A DNA stretch of 12,308 nt from RGIG4034 sp045628945 (GCA_045628945.1 JAZQQG010000028.1:1-12308), one strand, 5' to 3'. Shown: positions 1 through 6,445, counted from the stretch's first letter. Numbers and translations: made by a program. The notes: generated from the letters alone by a model not told the origin.

Positions 1-42
1 CAACCTAGAGTTGTCTTCCTAAGACCGCTTGGCCTCCGACTT
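1..42. other. Sequencing-adapter remnant (non-genomic)
   Basis: Read on the minus strand, positions 42 to 11 match, as I remember it, the 32-base DNBSEQ/MGI (BGISEQ) library adapter that begins AAGTCGGAGGCCAAGCGG. Positions 10 to 1 then fill exactly the 10-base sample-index slot that follows it in that adapter. The plus-strand reading has an in-frame stop at 6-8 and no similarity to the ABC ATPase that starts immediately after. I conclude that genomic sequence begins at about 41-43 and that this is the raw end of an assembled contig. Confidence 0.9.
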
Positions 43-860
43 TCGGTTTGAAGTTGAGAAAAGTTCCCAAGGATCAGATCGATAAGATGGTTAAGGAAGC
101 AGCTAAGATCCTTGACTTAACTCCACTTCTTGATCGTAAGCCTAAGGCTTTGTCCGGTGGTCAGAGACAGCGTGTTGCTATGGGTCGTGCTATCGTTCGT
201 AATCCTAAGGTATTCCTTATGGACGAGCCTCTTTCAAACCTTGATGCAAAACTTCGTGTACAGATGCGTATTGAGATCGCTAGATTACATCAGCGTTTAG
301 GTACAACAATCATTTATGTTACACATGATCAGACAGAAGCTATGACACTTGGTACAAGAATTGTAGTTATGAAGGATGGTGTTATCCAGCAGGTTGATAC
401 TCCACAGAATCTTTATGATAGACCACAGAACTTATTCGTAGCAGGCTTCATGGGATCTCCACAGATGAACTTCCTTGATGCTACCGTTGAAGTTTCCGGC
501 GACCAGGTGAACTTAAATTGCGCTGGCCACATCATTCCTCTTCCTCCTGCAAAGGCTAAGAAGGTTATCGATGGTGGTTATGAAGGCAAGGTTGTTACCT
601 TCGGTATCCGTCTTGAAGATGTATACGATTCCGAGATGATGGTTCAGGCTGCTCCTCAGGCAGTATTCGAAGCTACCATCCGTGTATACGAGCTTCTTGG
701 TGCAGAAGTATTCTTATACTTCGATCTTGAAGAGTTCCCTATGACCGCAAGAGTTGATCCTCGTACTACTGCTCGTCCCGGCGATGTTGTTAAGTTCGCT
801 ATCGACGTAGAGAAGATCCACGTATTCGATAAGGAAACCGAGCAGATCATTACCAACTAG
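43..860 (+). CDS. Sugar ABC transporter ATP-binding protein, MsmK/UgpC/MalK type (5' end missing)
   Basis: This is the C-terminal ~270 residues of the ATPase that powers carbohydrate ABC importers (family CUT1); it acts on the inner face of the membrane with two permeases. Counting from the in-frame TTG at 48, the signature LSGGQRQ lies near residues 35-41, Walker B VFLMDEP at 55-61, the D-loop SNLDAKL just after, and the switch histidine in THDQ at 93. A TOBE/MOI-type regulatory region fills the rest, with a GIRLED motif near 205. Walker A and the Q-loop, about 100 residues, are absent because the contig starts in an adapter; the family motif FGLKLRK begins right at the junction. TTG 48 is therefore not the real start. 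Codon choice (CGT, CTT, GTT) suggests high expression. Such ATPases often serve several importers, so the sugar cannot be named. Confidence 0.93.
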
Positions 861-887
861 TCATTGGTTCGCTGATTATGCATTTGC

Positions 888-930
888 AGAGCGTGTGAAA
901 AGAGTAATCTTTTTACACGCTCTTTTTTTT
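888..930 (+). terminator. Rho-independent terminator after the ABC ATPase
   Basis: A 16-bp stem (888-903 with 908-923, one G-T wobble) with a four-base GTAA loop is followed by eight T (923-930). It lies 28 bases after the stop codon and isolates the ATPase gene from the region downstream. Confidence 0.95.
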
Positions 931-969
931 GCGCTTGCCTTACGATTACCTGAAGAATCTGCTTGATTT

Positions 970-1230
970 CACGCATACCGATACTTCAGCGTCAGCAGGG
1001 AGGAGGGATTCTTTGCTGGTTGTATTCGCCCAGTGGGACAAAGTGTCCCTGCTCTAGTTGTCTATACCGTCCACGTCGGCAGAAACTCACATCCATGGTT
1101 CGTTCTGCCTAGACTTGCCATCCATGGCAAGTCTTCGTTGGCATCAGACGGGACACCAAGTCCCACTACGGCTCATACAAAGGCTTCAGAATCCCTCCTC
1201 CCTGCTGACGCCCGGGTACCGGTATCCGCG
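970..1230. repeat. Large imperfect palindrome with nested hairpins (MITE-like or structured RNA)
   Basis: The core is a perfect 24-bp inverted repeat, 989-1012 against 1188-1211. Pairing continues outward with few mismatches (970-986 with 1214-1230) and inward in blocks: 1020-1025 with 1175-1180, 1028-1030 with 1170-1172, and 1032-1039 with 1160-1167. The middle holds a 10-bp perfect hairpin (1111-1120 with 1125-1134, loop TCCA) and a 7-bp stem (1078-1084 with 1103-1109). Two alternative small hairpins of the form GGGAC-N5-GTCCC sit symmetrically at 1035-1049 and 1150-1164. No convincing protein is encoded; the short reading frames here lack a ribosome binding site. It could be a non-autonomous mobile element or intergenic repeat, or a structured RNA. 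I cannot tell from one copy. Confidence 0.7.
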
Positions 1231-1249
1231 GAAATCCGACCCTTTTGTC

Positions 1250-1278
1250 TTGCGGGCATATTCGGAATGAATTATAAT
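1250..1278 (+). promoter_or_regulatory. Sigma-A promoter of the CdaR-type regulator operon
   Basis: A -35 box TTGCGG (1250-1255) and a perfect -10 box TATAAT (1273-1278) are separated by 17 bases. Transcription should start near 1285, giving a leader of about 48 bases before the ATG at 1333. The promoter begins 20 bases beyond the outer edge of the palindrome, so the palindrome is probably not in this transcript. Confidence 0.8.
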
Positions 1279-1332
1279 AAAATAGTGTGGGATTCCATAT
1301 CCGATGCGTAGAGAAGAACAGTGAGGGCAGAT

Positions 1333-2430
1333 ATGTTATCGAACCAGGTAGTACAGACTTGTATTGACGACATTTATACAATCACCAAGATTGAGATGGC
1401 GGTGTTGGACCTAAACGGAAACGAAGTGGCAGCAACGCTTCGGGGCGCGAAGGTGGATCCGGAAGAGGCTTCTTCTTTTCTGAGAAGCAAGGCAGACAGC
1501 CAGATTTCCGGCGGCTATCATTGGTTCAAGGTCATGGACGAGGAGGAACCTCTGTTTCTGCTGGTGGTTCGTGAGAATGGTTCCGAGAGCTATGTGATGG
1601 GCAAAATCGCCTTAAGCCAGCTACAGAACCTCAATGTAGCCTATAAGGAGAAATTCGATAAAAATAATTTTTTCCAGAATCTGCTGTTGGATAATCTTCT
1701 TCTGGTGGATGTCTATAATCGTGCGAAGAAGCTTCGCCTGGAGGTGGATGGCAACCGCGCGGTGTTTTTAATTGAGACGAAGGGCGATTCGATGGCCGAG
1801 TGTATGGAGATGCTTCGCAGTATGTTTTCCGCACACTCCGGTGATCATATCACCTCGGTGGATGAGAACAATATCGTAGTGATTAAATCCGTGGGCAATA
1901 AGGATCCGAAGGTGTTTCTTGAGAACACGGCGGCTACGATTGTGGATATGATGAACGCGGAAGCCATGGCGCGTGTGCGTGTGGCTTACGGAAGCGTGGT
2001 AGACAGCTTAAAGAGTGTGTCGAAATCCTACAAGGAAGCGAAGATGGCGCTGGAGGTCGGTGAGATTTTCTATGCGGAAAAGAACATTATCTCCTATGCA
2101 TCCCTCGGAATCGGTCGTTTAATCTACCAGTTGCCGGTGAATCTGTGTCAGATTTTTATTCGCGAGATTTTTGGCGAGGATGTTCCGGAGGAGCTGGATG
2201 AGGAGACTATCGGTATTGTCAATAAGTTCTTTGAGAACAATCTGAATGTGTCGGAGACCAGTAAGCATCTATTCATTCACCGCAATACGCTGACCTACAA
2301 GATTGATAAGCTCTTCAAAGCGACGGGCTTAAATATCCGTGAATTTGATGATGCCCTGACCTTCAAGATTGCACTGATGGTCGTAAAATATATGAAATAT
2401 CTAGAAACGGAAGAGAATTCCGCAAGATAG
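1333..2430 (+). CDS. CdaR/PucR-family transcriptional regulator
   Basis: This 365-aa protein has the build of sugar-diacid (CdaR) and PucR-type regulators. The N-terminal ~125 residues resemble a sensory domain beginning MLSNQVVQTCIDDI. A degenerate GGDEF-like middle domain follows (about 125-245), then a C-terminal helix-turn-helix of the HTH_30 type containing NVSETSKHLFIHRNTLTYKIDKL (in two parts: NVSETSKHLF and IHRNTLTYKIDKL), near 300-350. I chose ATG 1333 because the family starts with MLS and GAGGG lies five bases upstream; a GTG at 1321 would add four residues. There are no membrane segments, so it acts in the cytoplasm. It is first in a three-gene operon with tight spacing. The ligand is unknown: no sugar-diacid catabolic gene is adjacent, and the sensory domain is diverged from characterised CdaR proteins, so a glycerate/galactarate role should not be assumed. 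Confidence 0.85.
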   Translation: MLSNQVVQTCIDDIYTITKIEMAVLDLNGNEVAATLRGAKVDPEEASSFLRSKADSQISGGYHWFKVMDEEEPLFLLVVRENGSESYVMGKIALSQLQNLNVAYKEKFDKNNFFQNLLLDNLLLVDVYNRAKKLRLEVDGNRAVFLIETKGDSMAECMEMLRSMFSAHSGDHITSVDENNIVVIKSVGNKDPKVFLENTAATIVDMMNAEAMARVRVAYGSVVDSLKSVSKSYKEAKMALEVGEIFYAEKNIISYASLGIGRLIYQLPVNLCQIFIREIFGEDVPEELDEETIGIVNKFFENNLNVSETSKHLFIHRNTLTYKIDKLFKATGLNIREFDDALTFKIALMVVKYMKYLETEENSAR

Positions 2431-2441
2431 TGGAGGATGAG

Positions 2442-2915
2442 ATGAAAGGTTTTGCCGAAATGGTGGATGTCTCCACCGACAAAAAAGCACAGAAACTAAA
2501 CGAGAGTCTGATGGAAAGCGGCTGCGGACAGCTCTATGCACAGATGATGGCAGAGGTCAATGGCCCTTATACCAGAGATTTTCCGCGTTTTCGTGTGCTG
2601 GTAACCGAGAATTATGTATGTAATTACAATTCAATCAAACAGCTTCGGGTCTATGACCTTCGCACTGTTGAGAATGTATATCGAACCAATATGTTTGCCG
2701 GTCATTACAACTTCGATCAGATGGCGGTTGCCTTAGAAGCTCCCTCGTTTCGGGAATTGATTGCCCTGCAGGCACTGAATCCGACTCTCCCGGAGTATGC
2801 GGAGATGATTGCTTTTATCAAAAGCCACCTGCGTCAGCCGCTCTATCAGCAGCCGGTAATGGACCAGCCGACGGGACAGCCTTTGGCCGGGCAGTCTGCG
2901 ATTGAGATGCAATAG
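2442..2915 (+). CDS. Uncharacterised 157-aa protein
   Basis: I do not recognise this protein with confidence. ATG 2442 is preferred over GTG 2430 because GGAGG (2432-2436) sits five bases before it; the coding region begins 11 bases after the regulator stop, so the two are probably cotranscribed. It has no signal peptide and no membrane segment. The middle (about residues 45-105) alternates short hydrophobic strands such as FRVLVTENYVCNY and LRVYDLRTVENVY. This pattern suggests a compact beta-rich fold, loosely like PH-like DUFs common in Lachnospiraceae; that is inference only. The tail (about 125-157) is rich in Gln and Pro and looks disordered. Its position between a regulator and a zinc-ribbon protein is the only functional clue. 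Confidence 0.75.
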   Translation: MKGFAEMVDVSTDKKAQKLNESLMESGCGQLYAQMMAEVNGPYTRDFPRFRVLVTENYVCNYNSIKQLRVYDLRTVENVYRTNMFAGHYNFDQMAVALEAPSFRELIALQALNPTLPEYAEMIAFIKSHLRQPLYQQPVMDQPTGQPLAGQSAIEMQ

Positions 2916-2928
2916 GGAGGATGACAGG

Positions 2929-3165
2929 ATGTTAATTGTATACGGTACCAGAAGAAAAAATAAGATTGTCAAAGAGTACGGTCGTATGATTTGCCCGAAT
3001 TGCAATCATGCGGAGCCTATGGCGCTCGTGCGTGAAAAAACGAAGTTCCATATCTGCTACATTCCCTTTGCAATCTGGACCTCCAGAAGATTCCTTTTTT
3101 GTTCGAATTGCGGAATCGCAGAGCAGATGGATAAGAATCGCTTTAAGCAGTTAAGCGCACAGTAA
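2929..3165 (+). CDS. Small zinc-ribbon protein (78 aa)
   Basis: Two CxxC pairs, CPNC near residues 22-25 and CSNC near 58-61, frame a short hydrophobic stretch and would bind one zinc ion as a zinc ribbon. The start ATG 2929 is supported by GGGAGG at 2915-2920, eight bases upstream. Starting at the TTG at 2902 would skip this site and overlap the previous gene. The start lies 13 bases after the preceding stop, so it is the third gene of the regulator operon. The segment HICYIPFAIWTSRRFLFC between the knuckles is aromatic-rich and may pack onto a partner or the membrane surface. Small proteins of this type are widespread in Clostridia without a known role; no function is assigned here. Confidence 0.85.
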   Translation: MLIVYGTRRKNKIVKEYGRMICPNCNHAEPMALVREKTKFHICYIPFAIWTSRRFLFCSNCGIAEQMDKNRFKQLSAQ

Positions 3166-3195
3166 GGATAGGGGATTTAGCGGACGCGTCGCATC

Positions 3196-3224
3196 AAAAA
3201 AGCACCCGTGTGAATCCGGGCGCT
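3196..3224 (-). terminator. Rho-independent terminator of the NrdG-like gene
   Basis: On the minus strand an 8-bp stem (3224-3217 with 3208-3201, one G-T wobble) is followed by a run of T, seen as the A-run at 3196-3201. The stem begins on the last base of the stop codon of the minus-strand gene. There is no T-run on the plus side, so it is not a strong terminator for the zinc-ribbon operon. Confidence 0.85.
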
Positions 3225-3919
3225 TAATCAACTCCTCGCAGGGATGCGGATGGAATGTAGGGTTTCAGGATTTGCAGAAAGGCGTTCAGTTCTTCGGTGG
3301 AGAAGGAAGAGTATCCGGGGCACAGGACGGCGTCGGAATCCTTGTAGCTTTGCAGGTAATATTTCGGACATCCCGCAAGCCATGGACCGATTGCTTCAAA
3401 ATCCTCTGCGGTATGAAGCCCCTTTACTACGGTGGTACGAAATTCGAAGGGGAGAGATCCTTTCATGAGAAAGGCGACGCTTTCTTCGATGGGGACGGTA
3501 TCCAACTTCGGAATGCCGGCCGCCGTTTCGTAATGCGGAAGGGAAGCCTTGATATCCATGGCAACATAGTCGATGAGTCCTTCTTCTGTCAGCGCGATCA
3601 GAACGTCCGGACGGTAACCGTTGGTATCCAACTTGATCAGATACCCCAGGTCACGAATGCGGCGAAGAAAGTCGGGAAGATCCGGCTGCAGGGTCGGTTC
3701 CCCACCGGTAATACAAACGCCGGAGAGAATGCCGTGACGTTTGCGAAGAAAGTCAAAAAGCTCGTCTTCGGGAATCGTCGGTTCACTTTGCGGTGACAGT
3801 ACCAGACCACTGTTCTGGCAGAAAGGACAACGGAAATTACAGCCGCCTGTGAAAAGCGTTGCGGCCACATGCTCCGGATAGTCCAATAATGTAGTTTTGT
3901 TCATTCCATGGATTTGCAT
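3224..3919 (-). CDS. Anaerobic ribonucleoside-triphosphate reductase activating protein (NrdG2-like radical SAM enzyme)
   Basis: This 231-aa radical-SAM protein carries CxxxCxxC at Cys27, Cys31 and Cys34 (CNFRCPFC), which holds the [4Fe-4S] cluster that cleaves S-adenosylmethionine. It also has the SAM-binding motif TGGEP at 71-75. The opening MQIHGMNKTTLLDYP and the ~230-residue length match the long NrdG-like activase family rather than the ~155-aa classical NrdG. The family is expected to install the glycyl radical on a class III ribonucleotide reductase or a related glycyl-radical enzyme in anaerobes. No nrdD-like partner is adjacent, so the substrate is inferred from family only. It diverges from tadA with 35 bases between start codons, and no ribosome binding site precedes ATG 3919. 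A start at the internal Met6 is possible but would lose conserved residues. Confidence 0.88.
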   Translation of the reverse strand: MQIHGMNKTTLLDYPEHVAATLFTGGCNFRCPFCQNSGLVLSPQSEPTIPEDELFDFLRKRHGILSGVCITGGEPTLQPDLPDFLRRIRDLGYLIKLDTNGYRPDVLIALTEEGLIDYVAMDIKASLPHYETAAGIPKLDTVPIEESVAFLMKGSLPFEFRTTVVKGLHTAEDFEAIGPWLAGCPKYYLQSYKDSDAVLCPGYSSFSTEELNAFLQILKPYIPSASLRGVD

Positions 3920-3925
3920 GGTTTC

Positions 3926-3954
3926 ATTATAGGTTCGAAAGAGGGAAAAGACAA
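3926..3954 (-). promoter_or_regulatory. Promoter giving a leaderless mRNA for the NrdG-like gene
   Basis: Read on the minus strand, TTGTCT (3954-3949) and a perfect TATAAT (3931-3926) are 17 bases apart. The ATG begins seven bases after the -10 box, where sigma-A promoters normally start transcription, and no Shine-Dalgarno sequence precedes it. The -35 box abuts the tadA start codon, and the element covers the tadA ribosome binding site. Confidence 0.75.
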
Positions 3955-4473
3955 GTGTCTGCTAAGCTTACCGAACAAGAGAAAACAGATCGAAAATATA
4001 TGCGCATGGCTTTGCGTGAGGCTGCGAAAGCCGGGATTCTCGGTGAGGTTCCCATCGGCTGTGTGATTGTTTACCAGGGGAAAGTCATCGGCCGGGGATA
4101 CAATCGACGCAATACCGATAAGAATACGTTGGCACATGCAGAGATTACCGCTATCAATAAGGCGAGTAAGAAGATGGGCGACTGGCGGCTGGGGGACTGC
4201 GATCTCTATGTAACGCTGGAGCCTTGCCAGATGTGTGCCGGAGCCATTGTCCAGGCAAGAATGCGTCGCGTCATTATGGGGTGTATGAATCCGAAGGCCG
4301 GATGTGCCGGTTCCATCTTAAATGTGCTTCAGATGACGGAATTCAATCATCAGGTGGAGATTACGCCGGATGTGTTAAAAGAGGATTGTTCGGCGATTCT
4401 TAAGGAATTTTTCAAGGACCTGCGGGTACGCAACCGTGAAGAGAAGGAGAAAAGAAATGAGACTGCAAAATGA
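3955..4473 (+). CDS. tadA: tRNA-specific adenosine deaminase TadA
   Basis: TadA converts the wobble adenosine A34 of tRNA-Arg(ACG) to inosine so that one tRNA reads CGT, CGC and CGA. The 172-aa protein shows the zinc-dependent deaminase signature: HAE at 61-63 (zinc ligand His61, catalytic Glu63) and PCQMC with Cys91 and Cys94. Start GTG 3955 is chosen because GAGGG lies nine bases upstream, at 3941-3945; the nearest in-frame ATG codons would shorten the N-terminus. The C-terminal ~15 residues are charged (RNREEKEKRNETAK) and overlap the start of the next gene by 17 bases. In Bacillus the gene also sits next to the SRP RNA gene and dnaX; here an unrelated gene separates them. Its own promoter must lie inside the divergent activase gene, and I found no clear one. 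Confidence 0.93.
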   Translation: MSAKLTEQEKTDRKYMRMALREAAKAGILGEVPIGCVIVYQGKVIGRGYNRRNTDKNTLAHAEITAINKASKKMGDWRLGDCDLYVTLEPCQMCAGAIVQARMRRVIMGCMNPKAGCAGSILNVLQMTEFNHQVEITPDVLKEDCSAILKEFFKDLRVRNREEKEKRNETAK

Positions 4474-6028
4474 AATTAGTACAATCTATCAAAAAAATAA
4501 GTATGCATTTATTGCGATGTTTACAACGATTATAAGTGGACTATTTGTTCATCTGTACATGATTACCAATAAATTTTACAATTTTGGGGAACTAGGGCAC
4601 ATATATACCAAGACAACGTTATCAATGAGTGATTGTCTTTCTCTGGGGCGTGTTTTTTTGCCGTTTGTTGCGGAATTGAGTAATATGGCGAGTTCATCAG
4701 CAATTAATGGGGCGATTATGCTTCTTTTTTTGGGATTGTCAGCATTTCTTGTTGAAAAAATGCTTAAGTTTGAGAGTAAATTGTATGACATATTATTTCC
4801 TTGTATTCTGATAGTGTTTCCTGGAACGGTTTGTTATCTTACATATGGATGGATGTCGGAAGCCTATTCTTTTTCGATTTTGATGGGGGTTCTAGGCGCA
4901 TATTTATTGAATAGAAGTAAAGTAGAGTGGATTATCGGAATTTTGTGCCTAACACTATCAGTTGGTACCTACCAGCCGTTGTTCTCTGTTGGGATAGCAG
5001 TAATATACATTTCTTTGTTCAAGTGTGTACTAACTGAAAAAATCTCTTGGAAGAAATTCATTTTAAAAATGATTAGATACCTTATTGCTTTGGCAATAAG
5101 TTTTCTTTTGTATTATATAATTTTGAATGTTCTTTTGAGTATAACCGGAATAATGTTATCCAGTTATCATGGGGTTGACAAGATGGTTTCTTTCTCTTTG
5201 CGAGGAATTGCCAAGGGATTTGTATATTCATATTTGTATTTTTTGCGGTATTATTTTACGTTGGATTATACGATATATCCGACTTTGTTAGTTGCCAACA
5301 TTGTTATGTTGGTTGTGTTTGGATATGCGGTTGTTCGGTTGATTTTCCAGAAACGAAGAGAAGATGATAATAGTGTTATTATTAGTCAAATGGTCTTTCT
5401 CATACTTTTTTTACCGTTGGGTCTGGATGCAACCCCGTTTTGCTTGGGTGAACGCATTGGTGCTGGATTTGACAGATATATGATGTTTTCAATAATCTTT
5501 TTCTATATTCTGGTTTGTGTGGTTATGTCACAACTTGAATTGCTTCAGGTAAAAAAAGATCTGAAGGCTTTGTGGATTGGATTAATTATGTTAGTAGTTG
5601 TTGTAATCAGTAACTATTATATATGTAATATAGTGTATCGCAGACTGGAAGTCATTACTGAAAGTGAGTCGGCATATATGAACCGTATCGTTGCAACGCT
5701 TGAGCAACGGCAAGAATGGAGAACGGGTAAACCAATCTATTTCTATGGTGCAAGGCCTTTATTTAGCGAATATTACGGTGAGATGAGTTCTCCTTTGAAG
5801 AGCCCAATGACGGTTGAAGGAACATCTATTACACCTAATTATTCATATGGGGCAATGGTTAAGTACATGGATGTGTGTTTGCATTTCCCGATTGTAGAGG
5901 TGGACCGTGAACAGCAGGAGCGTATTAATGAAAATGAGAAGATTGCTGAAATGCCGTGCTATCCGGAGGATGGTTCGATGTGCGTTGTTGATGGTGTTTT
6001 GGTAATTAAAATATCAAATATCAAATAA
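4457..6028 (+). CDS. GtrII-like polytopic membrane glucosyltransferase
   Basis: The 523-aa product has roughly ten or more hydrophobic segments between residues 20 and 420, then a soluble ~100-residue C-terminal part. Family features include SLGRVFLP after the first loop and TYQPLFSVG in the middle, as in the glucosyltransferase GtrII family (type II O-antigen glucosylation in Shigella phages), which use polyprenyl-phosphate sugar donors to decorate surface glycans. Start ATG 4457 has AAGGAG seven bases upstream. The gene overlaps the tadA end by 17 bases but is clearly more AT-rich and uses different codons (many TTT, ATA, TTG) than everything around it, which suggests recent acquisition. 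No partner genes (flippase GtrA, donor synthase GtrB) are in the window. The sugar and acceptor are unknown; assignment to the GtrII family is fairly secure, exact activity is inference. Confidence 0.8.
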   Translation: MRLQNEISTIYQKNKYAFIAMFTTIISGLFVHLYMITNKFYNFGELGHIYTKTTLSMSDCLSLGRVFLPFVAELSNMASSSAINGAIMLLFLGLSAFLVEKMLKFESKLYDILFPCILIVFPGTVCYLTYGWMSEAYSFSILMGVLGAYLLNRSKVEWIIGILCLTLSVGTYQPLFSVGIAVIYISLFKCVLTEKISWKKFILKMIRYLIALAISFLLYYIILNVLLSITGIMLSSYHGVDKMVSFSLRGIAKGFVYSYLYFLRYYFTLDYTIYPTLLVANIVMLVVFGYAVVRLIFQKRREDDNSVIISQMVFLILFLPLGLDATPFCLGERIGAGFDRYMMFSIIFFYILVCVVMSQLELLQVKKDLKALWIGLIMLVVVVISNYYICNIVYRRLEVITESESAYMNRIVATLEQRQEWRTGKPIYFYGARPLFSEYYGEMSSPLKSPMTVEGTSITPNYSYGAMVKYMDVCLHFPIVEVDREQQERINENEKIAEMPCYPEDGSMCVVDGVLVIKISNIK

Positions 6029-6033
6029 AAAAT

Positions 6034-6231
6034 AGCCCTATACACAAAGAAACCCTGGCACGTTACCTCCCCGGTTAACTCTACCCAGGCACCCTCACGG
6101 CACCCGTAAACTCCTTCTTAGTGCTGCTTCGTTCCCGACCTGACACGGTTCGTAGGCATACGTCGCGTAAGACCCGAATGTCAACGCCACCTGTGAAGGG
6201 CGGCTACCAAGGCTTCTTTCTGTATAGGACC
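6034..6231 (-). ncRNA. ffs: Signal recognition particle RNA (SRP RNA)
   Basis: The minus strand carries the SRP domain IV hallmark at about 6128-6153: GTCAGGTCGGGAACGAAGC followed by AGCAC. It forms a stem with a GGAA loop and the asymmetric bulge that Ffh binds. The two ends pair with each other (6231-6208 side with 6034-6057 side), giving a rod of about 198 nt, longer than the ~110-nt small type. A GGGGAGGTAAC stretch near the 3' end resembles the conserved Alu-domain motif, but I cannot place it with confidence. A run of six T (6032-6027) follows the terminal helix and would end transcription. The true 5' end could lie further upstream if this is a large-type SRP RNA. With Ffh it targets membrane proteins during translation. 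Confidence 0.88.
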
Positions 6232-6238
6232 TATGTGG

Positions 6239-6280
6239 GTTCCCTGCCGGAATAGCGTTCCGCAGGGGACTTATTTTTTT
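6239..6280 (+). terminator. Plus-strand terminator beyond the SRP RNA gene
   Basis: The arm 6239-6252 pairs with 6258-6270 (13 bp, one bulged base and one G-T wobble, loop TAGCG), followed directly by TTATTTTTTT (6271-6280). On the plus strand this is a good intrinsic terminator. The only plus-strand gene that could use it is the glucosyltransferase ending at 6028, so its mRNA would cross the SRP RNA gene in antisense. Confidence 0.65.
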
Positions 6281-6307
6281 ACCCTCCCGGAAGAACGAGA
6301 GGGTAAA
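6278..6307. other. Hairpin in the tRNA-Ser to SRP RNA spacer
   Basis: The arm TTTACCCTC (6278-6286) pairs perfectly with GAGGGTAAA (6299-6307). Neither strand has a T-run after it, so it is not a standard terminator. On the minus strand it begins four bases after the tRNA-Ser 3' end and may mark a processing site. On the plus strand its left arm uses the last three bases of the preceding terminator T-run. Confidence 0.5.
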
Positions 6308-6310
6308 GCG

Positions 6311-6396
6311 CGGAGATGAAGGGATTTGAACCCTTGCGCCGTTTCCGACCTACCGCATTTCGAGTGCGGACCCTTCAGCCTCTTGGGTACATCTCC
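6311..6396 (-). tRNA. tRNA-Ser, anticodon CGA (reads UCG)
   Basis: An 86-nt cloverleaf. The acceptor arm GGAGATG (6396-6390) pairs with CATCTCC (6318-6312), with discriminator G at 6311. The anticodon stem CCGCA/TGCGG holds loop CTCGAAA with anticodon CGA. A long variable arm, typical of class II tRNA-Ser, precedes the T-arm with GGTTCAAATCC. CCA is not encoded and must be added after transcription. The gene is the first product of the minus-strand promoter, 42 bases upstream of hairpin-rich spacer and then the SRP RNA, so the two RNAs may share one precursor. Confidence 0.97.
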
Positions 6397-6416
6397 ATAA
6401 TCTGTCAACATGATAC

Positions 6417-6445
6417 ATTATATCGGTCATCGCACGACGCGTCAA
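6417..6445 (-). promoter_or_regulatory. Strong promoter for tRNA-Ser (and probably SRP RNA)
   Basis: On the minus strand TTGACG (6445-6440) and a perfect TATAAT (6422-6417) are 17 bases apart, a near-consensus sigma-A promoter as expected for a stable RNA gene. The predicted start near 6410 leaves a leader of about 13 bases before the tRNA. No second promoter is obvious between the tRNA and the SRP RNA. Confidence 0.88.

Noticed and set aside
43..860. ABC ATPase lacking Walker A as a pseudogene or regulatory half-protein
   Set aside because: The missing part is replaced by adapter sequence, so the loss is an assembly edge, not biology.
1035..1164. CRISPR or tandem-repeat array based on repeated GGGAC and CCATGG words
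   Set aside because: The words recur as mirror-symmetric hairpin parts, not as direct repeats with regular spacers.
1033..1311. Short plus-strand reading frames through the palindrome
   Set aside because: No ribosome binding site or protein-like composition; the sequence is constrained by inverted-repeat symmetry instead.
3272..3796. A 174-codon plus-strand frame opposite the NrdG-like gene
   Set aside because: The minus-strand gene has clear radical-SAM motifs over the same bases; the plus frame shows no recognisable motifs and no start signal.
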